A stretch of DNA of 12,446 bases, taken from the NCBI GenBank assembly GCA_030637745.1, contig DAOWFX010000004.1, positions 1 to 12,446 on the forward strand. Reading direction: 5' to 3'. The notes below the pieces were generated by a model. The model had not been told where the DNA came from. It did not search any database and saw nothing but the letters and a program-made list of their open reading frames with translations. A program made the position numbers and the translations under genes. Of the stretch, positions 6,986-12,446 are shown in pieces (positions within the stretch are counted from its first letter, which is position 1; the number at the start of each line of letters is the position of its first letter). This stretch comes from JAGLOK01 sp023139005. GTDB lineage: Bacteria; Bacillota; Clostridia; Christensenellales; UMGS416.

Positions 6986-7403
6986 TATAAGCCTCCTTGT
7001 TTTTAAGATCCACATCGTTGACATAGATTCTTTTGAATAATTTATTGTATTTCATTTTATCACCATCAAAGGAATAAAACAACACTACATTATAATATTC
7101 GAATAATACGATATATCGCAATACAATCTAATTGTAAAATATGGTATAATATAAAACATATTTCGTTGTGATATCATTTTTTATATTACAAAAGTTATTA
7201 CATGAGAATCGCTTCACTATACTGATTTTACTTACGTTAATATTCTTGAAAAATGCGATCACAAACAGCTATTATTTCGCAATATAACAACATGAATTTT
7301 ACGCATTGTATCATGAAATTATGGTTACTACAGAAGCAATCATGAATCTGTTAATCAAGATATTGAAGCAACAATCAAATCATTCTACCGGAAAGAGAGC
7401 ACT
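6986..7403. other. 418-base AT-rich spacer without a convincing gene
   Basis: This region should contain the promoter of the minus-strand DUF1508 gene and that of the gamma-glutamyltransferase. TATAAT at 7145-7150 is a plus-strand -10 candidate but has no good -35 partner. A 10-base palindrome, CGATATATCG, lies at 7109-7118. A 28-codon frame (7321-7407) overlaps the next start codon as ATGA but has no ribosome binding site. No repeat, RNA gene or terminator was recognised. Confidence 0.5.
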
Positions 7404-9011
7404 ATGAACAATGATCCATCAATATATCCATATCACTCCAAGAGGATGGTGACCTATGGAAAACGTGGCATGGTCGCAACCTCTCAACAGCAAGCAGCCC
7501 AAGCAGGGCTTGATATTATAAAGCAGGGTGGCAATGCAATTGATGCAGCGGTTGCAACGGCCGCATGTTTAACTGTACTTGAGCCAACATGCAATGGTAT
7601 TGGAAGTGATTGCTTTGCACTGATATGGTTTGAAGGTAAACTGCATGGACTCAACGCATCAGGCAAATCTCCAAAGAGCATAACCATAGACAAAGTGAAA
7701 GCATTGGGACACGATGCAATGCCCGCGTTTGGATTGACTCCGGTGACTGTACCGGGCACACCGGGTGGATGGGCAGAGATGATATCAAAATTCGGCAAAC
7801 TTTCGCTGAGTGAAGTCTTAGCACCTGCGATAGACTATGCCCAAAACGGATATCCTGTTTCACCTGTTGTTGCAGCTTCATGGAAAAAGGCACACGAAAA
7901 ATATAAAGAGAACTTTATAGGCGATGAATTTCAAAGTTGGTTTGATACCTTTGCACCCAAAGGCAAAGCGCCTAATGAAGGGGAGATGGTCTACCTAAAA
8001 GATCATGCAAGATCATTGCGTGAGATTGCCAAAACCAATGCACAGTCTTTCTATCAAGGCGCAATAGCAGATAAAATAGATGCATTTTCAAAGCAATATG
8101 GAGGATTCATATCAAAGCAAGACCTTCAAGATTTTAAGCCTCTATGGGTGATGCCGATTAGCGTTAAGTACAGAGGATATGATGTGTGGGAGATTCCACC
8201 TAACGGTCAAGGATTGGTTGCTCTAATGGCGCTAAATATATTGAAGCAATATGAGTTTTCATCCAAGGAAACTGTTAATACGTATCATAAGCAAATTGAG
8301 GCAATGAAGCTTGCATTTGTTGATGGTAAAAAGTACATTACCGATAGTTTGCATATGAAAGAAAGTGTCGAAATGCTGCTATCTCCTAAATATGCAAATA
8401 TGAGAAAGAACGTTATCTGCAATGACGCAATCATGCCAACGTCGGGAACGCCGCCTAAAGGTGGAACGGTCTATCTTGCAACAGCTGATGGCGATGGTAA
8501 TATGGTCTCATTCATTCAAAGCAACTATATGGGATTTGGTTCAGGTATTGTAATTCCGGGTACGGGGATTGCATTGCAAAATCGTGGACATAGCTTTTCA
8601 CTAGATGAGATGCACTACAACAAGCTTGCACCAGGAAAAAGAACATATCACACCATTATTCCAGGGTTTCTCACCAAGGACAATAAAGCAATCGGACCGT
8701 TTGGCGTGATGGGTGGATTCATGCAACCACAAGGCCATGTGCAAGTGATCATGAACATGCTTGATTTCAAGCTAAACCCACAAAGTGCACTGGATGCACC
8801 CAGATGGCAGTGGATGGAGGACAAAAAAATCATTGCAGAAAAAGAAACTCCCATTAACATAATAGATGGACTAAAAGCAAAAGGACACGATATAAGATAT
8901 GAAGCCAATTCAAATGCTTTTGGGCATGGACAGATCATTATAAGAGATGAAGAGGGTGTGCTCATAGGAGGCACAGAGCCAAGAACGGATTCTGCTGTTG
9001 CCGCTTGGTGA
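7404..9011 (+). CDS. Gamma-glutamyltransferase-family Ntn hydrolase (YwrD/HpxW-like, cytoplasmic)
   Basis: This is a member of the gamma-glutamyltranspeptidase family, in which one chain cuts itself and the new N-terminal Thr becomes the nucleophile. GGNAIDAAVATAACL (42-56) and GIGSDCFALI (65-74) are the large-subunit hallmarks. Thr355 in PPKGGTVYLAT is the expected cleavage and catalytic residue, giving subunits of about 354 and 181 residues. FGSGIVIPGTGIALQNRG (378-395) and GVMGGFMQPQGHVQVIMNM (434-452) follow. There is no signal peptide, unlike periplasmic or secreted Ggt, so it should be cytoplasmic. The motif set is closer to the YwrD/HpxW branch, where HpxW acts on oxamate, so glutathione need not be the substrate. 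A purine-rich GGAAAGAGAG lies just before the ATG. A transporter gene follows, which may supply or export a related compound. Confidence 0.87.
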   Translation: MNNDPSIYPYHSKRMVTYGKRGMVATSQQQAAQAGLDIIKQGGNAIDAAVATAACLTVLEPTCNGIGSDCFALIWFEGKLHGLNASGKSPKSITIDKVKALGHDAMPAFGLTPVTVPGTPGGWAEMISKFGKLSLSEVLAPAIDYAQNGYPVSPVVAASWKKAHEKYKENFIGDEFQSWFDTFAPKGKAPNEGEMVYLKDHARSLREIAKTNAQSFYQGAIADKIDAFSKQYGGFISKQDLQDFKPLWVMPISVKYRGYDVWEIPPNGQGLVALMALNILKQYEFSSKETVNTYHKQIEAMKLAFVDGKKYITDSLHMKESVEMLLSPKYANMRKNVICNDAIMPTSGTPPKGGTVYLATADGDGNMVSFIQSNYMGFGSGIVIPGTGIALQNRGHSFSLDEMHYNKLAPGKRTYHTIIPGFLTKDNKAIGPFGVMGGFMQPQGHVQVIMNMLDFKLNPQSALDAPRWQWMEDKKIIAEKETPINIIDGLKAKGHDIRYEANSNAFGHGQIIIRDEEGVLIGGTEPRTDSAVAAW

Positions 9012-9105
9012 TTATGTCTGATTATATCAATTTATTGTATATAATTTATGAGTTTATTTAGTTTAAAAGAGAGACGTTCACTCCAGTGTAATACCTCTGG
9101 ATATA

Positions 9106-9114
9106 TGATATAAT
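9106..9114 (+). promoter_or_regulatory. Extended -10 promoter before the transporter gene
   Basis: TGATATAAT (9106-9114) is a perfect extended -10 element (TGnTATAAT), predicting transcription from about 9121. No good -35 is visible, as is common for extended -10 promoters. It suggests the transporter can be transcribed independently of the upstream gene and argues for the downstream TTG start, because the upstream TTG would sit almost at the transcript end. Confidence 0.45.
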
Positions 9115-9146
9115 AAAAAAACATTTTGAAGGGATATCATACTATT

Positions 9147-10109
9147 TTGCAGAAATTTTTAAAGAATAATAGCTTCATTATACTCATCCTACTAACACTG
9201 GTTTTTTCTATACTCTTGCCACAAATCGGACAGTATATCGGTGGTTTGGGTATTGTATCATACCTAACATTCATTGCAATGTTTGCATCAGGGCTAGGGA
9301 TATCAACAGACAATATTAAAGATGGTGTTAAAGATTATAAGAGCATTCTATTTTCATTTTTCTCAGTATACCTAATCTTTCCTGTGATCGCATTTTTGCT
9401 ATTCAAAGCATTTCCAATCTCATCGGGTGATATCTTTATCGGCGGGATGATCTTAGCTGCGCAGTCTTCAACATTGGCATCAGCCATCATCTTAACCATG
9501 TCTGCAAACGGTAATGTGCCCTTGGCGCTGATTATCACGATCATCAACAATATTGCATCTGCAGTAATAACACCCTTGGTCTTGAAAGCAACACTTTCAT
9601 TGGATCAAGCGGTTGACCTTGACGTCGGTGCGATGATTGTCAAATTGCTATTAGTACTTGTACTGCCTGTAATCCTTGCACAGATTATTCGCAGGTTCTA
9701 CAAAAAGCAAGTGGAGAAAGTGAATCCATATAGGAAAATGGTATCAAAGTTTGTCGTTCTTATAATCGTTCTTACAGGAAGTGCTGCAGCATCCTCTGAG
9801 ATTCTGAATAATATGGGACTTACAGCGCTTGTAATCCTGATTGTCGCCATCTTGCATATAATCATGCTACTGATTGCACTGCTCTATACGAAGATTGCAA
9901 AGGTCAAAAAAGATAGCAAGACAGCAGTACTATTTTGTTCAACGCAAAAAACGCTACCAGCATCGATGCTCATATGGAGCAGCTACTTCCCACAGTATGT
10001 TGTAGCGCCCATCGTAATGGTCTTGTATCATGTTACACAGTTAATCATTGATTCATTCATTGTGGGGAGAATCAATAACAAGAATAGAAAGCAAGAGGCA
10101 AATCAGTAA
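9147..10109 (+). CDS. Bile acid:sodium symporter-family (SBF-like) transporter
   Basis: This is an integral membrane protein with about nine to ten hydrophobic helices running through its whole length and short loops. The order of features recalls the SBF/BASS superfamily, especially the SLC10A7-like branch: GLGISTDNIKDG (about 50-61 of this start), GGMILAAQSSTLASAIILT and NNIASAVITPLVL in the crossover region, and FCSTQKTLPASMLIW near residue 262. The start at TTG 9147 (320 residues) is preferred because AAGGGA (9129-9134) lies 12 bases upstream. The in-frame TTG at 9126 would give 327 residues but has no ribosome binding site and overlaps the expected transcript start. The substrate is unknown; family members move organic anions with sodium. 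It follows the gamma-glutamyltransferase by 135 bases on the same strand. No terminator is visible after it. Confidence 0.83.
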   Translation: MQKFLKNNSFIILILLTLVFSILLPQIGQYIGGLGIVSYLTFIAMFASGLGISTDNIKDGVKDYKSILFSFFSVYLIFPVIAFLLFKAFPISSGDIFIGGMILAAQSSTLASAIILTMSANGNVPLALIITIINNIASAVITPLVLKATLSLDQAVDLDVGAMIVKLLLVLVLPVILAQIIRRFYKKQVEKVNPYRKMVSKFVVLIIVLTGSAAASSEILNNMGLTALVILIVAILHIIMLLIALLYTKIAKVKKDSKTAVLFCSTQKTLPASMLIWSSYFPQYVVAPIVMVLYHVTQLIIDSFIVGRINNKNRKQEANQ

Positions 10110-10146
10110 CGACAAGTTTTATTCAGTTATACATAAAGAATCTGTT

Positions 10147-10242
10147 AGATATCATAGCTCACTTGGTTACAAGCCACCTGCACCTGTAACTAAATGGACA
10201 AACGAACATAACAGCTGCGAAAATTCACTTTTAAGTCTGTAG
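10147..10242 (+). pseudogene. IS3-family transposase (OrfB) C-terminal remnant, copy 1
   Basis: The frame reads RYHSSLGYKPPAPVTKWTNE and stops at 10240-10242. The segment (R-P)-H-S-S-L-G-Y-x-P-P is the well-known C-terminal signature of IS3-family DDE transposases. Here the usual Pro after Arg is Tyr, and nothing upstream resembles the rest of the integrase core, so only about 30 codons survive. The left junction lies near 10152, where identity to the second copy at the window end begins. It lies 37 bases after the transporter stop. No clear terminal inverted repeat was recognised. Confidence 0.72.
10152..10189 (+). repeat. 38-base direct repeat, copy 1
   Basis: The 38 bases from 10152 to 10189 are identical to 12409-12446, in the same orientation and 2257 bases apart. 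Both encode HSSLGYKPPAPV of an IS3-family transposase tail. The match begins abruptly at its left edge. Its right extent cannot be judged because the second copy is cut by the window end. Confidence 0.97.
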
Positions 10243-10435
10243 TGTTACGAGGGGCAGATCAGTCAGTTAATGATATTCAAGTTCAAGCAGGAAAACAAAG
10301 ATTTGAAAAATAATGAATATGATAAATGATGAAATCAAACATTTGGACACAATAGAAGTCGCATATAAATCGCGGGCATGAACTGTACGCGCGATTGTAA
10401 AATAAGATATCTAAATGAATAAGGAGATTAAAGAA

Positions 10436-11251
10436 ATGATAGAACTTCCTGAAACCTATGTACTGTCCAAGCAAATTAACCGCACATTAGTAGGTAAAAC
10501 AATCAAAGCTGCAACCGCTAACGCTAATCCGCACTCCTTCGCTTTTTATACAGGAGACCCTGCCACTTATGGAGCGATGCTTACAAGTAAGACGATTGTG
10601 TCAGGCAATTCAAACGGAGGCAATACGGAAATCCTTTGTGACGATATGCTTTTAGATATAAGCACTCCCATAAAATATCACGCACAAGAAGAAAAGTTGC
10701 CAAAATCCCATCAACTTCTACTGGAGTTTGAGGATGGTACTTTTATGAGCTGTACGGTGCAAATGTGGGGATGTATGTTTTGTTCACCAGCCGAAAAGTC
10801 TGCGGAGAATATTGTTAAGCCATCGCCATTGGAAGATACTTTTGATGAAGCGTATTGGGACAGCCTTTTGCAATCTGCAAAGGCTAATTTGAGCATGAAA
10901 GCTCTGCTTGCCACCGAGCAGCGCATTCCTGGTTTGGGCAACGGGGTACTGCATGATATTTTGTTCAATGCAAGGTTACATCCAAAGCGCAAACTGAAAA
11001 CCCTTTCAGATGATGACAAGGGAAGGATGTTTAACTCCATAAAATCTACCCTTAAAGCCATGCGGGATGACGGCGGTCGGGATACGGAAAAGGATTTATT
11101 TAACCAGTGGGGCGGCTATCAAACCGTACTCTCTGCGAAAAGCTGGAAACGTTCGAGGCACTGCCCTGTTTGCACCGGGACCTTAGTAAAAGCGGCATAT
11201 TTAGGTGGAGCGATTTATTTTTGTCCGACATGCCAAATTTTGAGTGAATAA
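10436..11251 (+). CDS. Fpg/Nei-fold (DNA-formamidopyrimidine glycosylase family) protein lacking the catalytic proline
   Basis: This 271-residue protein has the architecture of Fpg/endonuclease VIII base-excision glycosylases. The N-terminus MIELPE corresponds to MPELPE, the helix-two-turn-helix lies at about 153-190 with IPGLGN (164-169), and a C-terminal zinc finger uses Cys243, Cys246, Cys263 and Cys266 (CPVC...CPTCQ). The start is set by this alignment and by AAGGAG (10420-10425) ten bases before the ATG; an earlier ATG at 10415 has no ribosome binding site. In Fpg the mature N-terminal Pro is the Schiff-base nucleophile; here it is Ile. The Glu after it is kept. The zinc-finger Arg expected five residues before the third Cys is Gly258, and no clear equivalent of the beta-hairpin Lys is visible. 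It may bind damaged DNA without classic lyase chemistry. It sits among accessory genes, consistent with acquisition. Confidence 0.82.
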   Translation: MIELPETYVLSKQINRTLVGKTIKAATANANPHSFAFYTGDPATYGAMLTSKTIVSGNSNGGNTEILCDDMLLDISTPIKYHAQEEKLPKSHQLLLEFEDGTFMSCTVQMWGCMFCSPAEKSAENIVKPSPLEDTFDEAYWDSLLQSAKANLSMKALLATEQRIPGLGNGVLHDILFNARLHPKRKLKTLSDDDKGRMFNSIKSTLKAMRDDGGRDTEKDLFNQWGGYQTVLSAKSWKRSRHCPVCTGTLVKAAYLGGAIYFCPTCQILSE

Positions 11252-11291
11252 ATGAAATTAAGTGGTTTCGTCAATTATTTGGTTGGCAATC

Positions 11292-11297
11292 TATAAT
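11292..11297 (+). promoter_or_regulatory. Possible -10 box before the small ORF/acetyltransferase pair
   Basis: TATAAT at 11292-11297 lies about 20 bases before the Shine-Dalgarno GGAGGAG of the 30-codon ORF. No convincing -35 is present at the expected distance, so this is a weak call. Confidence 0.25.
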
Positions 11298-11325
11298 ACA
11301 ATAATAACAGCGGAGGAGATATCAA

Positions 11326-11418
11326 ATGAGGGATTATGAAATTACCTGGGATGACAGCAAAATCACACCAACGTTGAAGCAAGAGATTTGCGAAAAATTT
11401 TGGGAAGGCGGAGTGTGA
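11326..11418 (+). CDS. 30-residue ORF of unknown function, coupled to the acetyltransferase
   Basis: The frame encodes MRDYEITWDDSKITPTLKQE followed by ten more residues ending in WEGGV. It has a strong ribosome binding site (GGAGGAG, 11312-11318) eight bases before the ATG, better than that of the next gene. It stops six bases before the acetyltransferase ATG, and its last codons (GGCGGAG) provide the only Shine-Dalgarno-like sequence for that gene, so translation is probably coupled. It could be a true small protein, a leader peptide, or the truncated start of a longer ancestral gene. No family was recognised, and there is no membrane segment or Cys cluster. Confidence 0.5.
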   Translation: MRDYEITWDDSKITPTLKQEICEKFWEGGV

Positions 11419-11424
11419 ATTAAA

Positions 11425-12165
11425 ATGACAAATAAGCAATACTTCGATACTATAACACGCGGGCATTTACTGTATTGGGACATGCTCGGTAATTTGCGCG
11501 GGATGGAAAATCACAAGGAAGATAACCTTCGCTGGTTGACCGGCGATATTAATTATGCATATTACGCGAGCACTGTTGAAGCGGATGACGTTATCAAACG
11601 TATGAAAAACGGGGGAATCCCTAAAAATTTATTCTTTTTATTTGACCATCCCGATGCGGACGCGACCGCGCCTTTTTTAGCTTCGGGAGTATTCAAAAAA
11701 GTTATGGATACAATTGGTATGGCTCATGAGTTGTGTGATGTTACGCTTGCTGAGCCAAATAAGCGAATTAATTTGTTTCGCGTTCGTGAAATTTCGCAGC
11801 TTAAATCGGTGGGGGCGATTTTAAACGCTGCGTTTGAGTATAATGTATTTCCTTTTGAAAAATATTTGGAAATGTTTGAAAACGACGGGCAATTCTTTTA
11901 TCTTGCGGAATATGATGGGTTGCCGGTTGGCGCGGTCATGTCGCAGCACGGTGATGATTTTGTTTATATATCCTGGGCGGGTACGCTGCCCGGATACCGT
12001 AAACTCGGCATTGCCGGTCATTTGATCCAAATGGCTGAGCGCGATGGCTTACTGCGTGGTAAAGCCGTCGGCGTGCTTCACGGATATCCCGAAGCAACCG
12101 GGGCGTACCGCCGTATAGGGTATAGAGAATATAGCCATGGAATAGAGATAGCGTTTTGTGGTTGA
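11425..12165 (+). CDS. GNAT-family N-acetyltransferase
   Basis: This 246-residue protein has a C-terminal GNAT domain. The acetyl-CoA pyrophosphate loop is RKLGIAGHL (192-200), of the R-x-x-G-x-A type, after the beta-4 strand FVYISWAGTLPGY (179-191). ATGAYRRIGY (224-233) is motif B. The strand FFYLAEYDGLPVGAVMS (157-173) is also typical. The first roughly 115 residues form a separate domain with no recognised match, seen in many two-part GNAT enzymes. The acceptor is unknown; resistance to a small molecule and protein modification are both possible. The gene is markedly more GC-rich (for example around 11655-11675) than the transporter or aminotransferase genes, which suggests horizontal transfer. 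It uses ATG six bases after the preceding small ORF and probably depends on coupling. Confidence 0.85.
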   Translation: MTNKQYFDTITRGHLLYWDMLGNLRGMENHKEDNLRWLTGDINYAYYASTVEADDVIKRMKNGGIPKNLFFLFDHPDADATAPFLASGVFKKVMDTIGMAHELCDVTLAEPNKRINLFRVREISQLKSVGAILNAAFEYNVFPFEKYLEMFENDGQFFYLAEYDGLPVGAVMSQHGDDFVYISWAGTLPGYRKLGIAGHLIQMAERDGLLRGKAVGVLHGYPEATGAYRRIGYREYSHGIEIAFCG

Positions 12166-12197
12166 TAAGAAAGAGTAATTATCCCAATTCCAAATAA

Positions 12198-12299
12198 AAA
12201 CACAAGAATTATGCATTCGGACTTGAAACAGCATTTCAATTTGAGTTAAGCGATGATGATTTAAACTTCGATGATTATGAAAAAACGGAGGCATCATGA
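12198..12299 (+). pseudogene. C-terminal gene scrap overlapping the kinase start
   Basis: An open frame with no start codon reads KHKNYAFGLETAFQFELSDD, continues with a further acidic stretch (DLNFDDYEK), and stops at 12297-12299. Its TGA overlaps the kinase ATG as ATGA, and it contains the kinase's GGAGG ribosome binding site. This is the arrangement of a once-coupled upstream gene whose body has been lost. The parent family is not recognised. A chance open frame of 33 codons cannot be excluded. Confidence 0.4.
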
Positions 12300-12446
12300 A
12301 AACAGGAAAACTTTATTTTATAACCGGCCTTCATGCAACAGGCAAAACGAGTATAGGCAAAGAACTGTATAACTTATTGAAAGATGGAGAAAAGACTACA
12401 ATACGACCTCATAGCTCACTTGGTTACAAGCCACCTGCACCTGTAA
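12296..12446 (+). pseudogene. P-loop kinase N-terminus fused in frame to an IS3 transposase tail (runs off window)
   Basis: A good ribosome binding site (GGAGG, 12287-12291) precedes an ATG opening with MKTGKLYFITGLHATGKTSI, where GLHATGKT (11-18) is a Walker A loop. The resemblance is to adenylylsulfate-kinase-like small-molecule kinases. After residue 33 (KDGEK) the frame passes without a stop into TTIRPHSSLGYKPPAPV, the IS3-family transposase C-terminal signature. The kinase therefore lacks everything after its first helix and cannot be active. The junction lies at about 12395. It is the product of an insertion or recombination event, or possibly of misassembly at a repeat. The frame is still open at the last base. 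Confidence 0.72.
12409..12446 (+). repeat. 38-base direct repeat, copy 2 (IS3 transposase tail)
   Basis: Identical to 10152-10189 and in the same orientation. It reaches the last base of the window, so its true length and right flank are unknown. Immediately upstream, this copy keeps the canonical Arg-Pro codons of the IS3 signature, which the first copy lacks. Confidence 0.97.

Larger units (their letters stand above)
10110..10435. other. 326-base junction region made of IS and gene scraps
   Basis: This stretch marks the passage from ordinary chromosome to accessory DNA. It contains the IS3 transposase tail (10147-10242). A short open frame (about 10242-10312, reading VLRGADQSVNDIQVQAGKQR...) then looks like a detached C-terminus, and a 22-codon frame follows at 10313-10381. 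A 7-bp inverted repeat, AATCGCG (10368-10374) and CGCGATT (10390-10396), lies just before the Fpg-like gene. TATAAA at 10364-10369 could serve as a -10 with a poor, too-close -35. No intact gene was found. Confidence 0.55.

Noticed and set aside
7018..7046. TTGACA at 7018-7023 as a plus-strand -35 box
   Set aside because: No acceptable -10 lies 16-18 bases downstream, and no plus-strand gene starts nearby.
7321..7407. A 28-codon frame whose TGA overlaps the GGT-family start as ATGA
   Set aside because: It has no ribosome binding site and no recognisable sequence; the overlap is probably chance, so it is only mentioned in the spacer entry.
9082..9101. TCCAG...CTGGA pairing as a terminator after the GGT-family gene
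   Set aside because: It is only a 5-bp stem with a 10-base loop and no T run; the extended -10 promoter follows directly.
10048..10146. First half of the 64-codon frame that ends in the IS3 tail
   Set aside because: It overlaps the transporter's 3' end in another frame and does not resemble a transposase; only the part from about 10147 is IS-derived.

Overview
The window looks like chromosome of an anaerobic, low-GC Firmicute (class Clostridia is the best guess). Evidence: an oxygen-sensitive class III ribonucleotide reductase with its radical-SAM activase, AT-rich spacers full of TATAAT-like boxes, strong AGGAGG ribosome binding sites, TTG starts, and hairpin-plus-T terminators. No rRNA, tRNA or CRISPR array was seen.

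Layout. (1) 1-1422: the 3' part of nrdD, then nrdG, which make dNTPs without oxygen. (2) 1614-4261: an aspartate aminotransferase and an HMGL/isopropylmalate-synthase-like enzyme overlapping by one base. The second is a candidate Re-citrate synthase or homocitrate-synthase relative. The pair would link aspartate/oxaloacetate to acetyl-CoA condensation. A bidirectional terminator follows. (3) 4335-5522, minus strand: an AT-rich fold-type I aminotransferase that resembles the catalytic half of MocR regulators but has no DNA-binding domain. (4) 5759-6742: an ECF-type sigma factor with a TTG start, coupled to a small two-helix membrane protein with a highly charged tail, then a second bidirectional terminator. 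(5) 6806-6985, minus strand: a one-repeat DUF1508/YegP-like protein, then a 418-base AT-rich spacer. (6) 7404-10109: a cytoplasmic gamma-glutamyltransferase-family enzyme (YwrD/HpxW-like) and a bile-acid:Na+ symporter-family (SBF-like) transporter.

(7) From about 10110 to the end the character changes to a patchwork of accessory genes. It holds an IS3-family transposase tail, short gene scraps, an Fpg/Nei-fold protein that lacks the usual catalytic N-terminal proline, a 30-codon ORF coupled to a GNAT acetyltransferase of visibly higher GC, a second gene scrap, and the start of a P-loop kinase. The kinase frame runs directly into a second copy of the same IS3 transposase tail. The two tails share an exact 38-base direct repeat (10152-10189 and 12409-12446), and the second ends exactly at the window edge. 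This suggests an island built by IS3-associated recombination, with a contig end as a possible explanation for the edge.

I see no complete new defence or mobile system. The most unusual items are the catalytically altered Fpg-like protein, the IS3-bounded island with its kinase-transposase fusion, the sigma factor/membrane protein module, and the aminotransferase/Re-citrate-synthase-like pair. All family assignments come from reading motifs; no database search was run.
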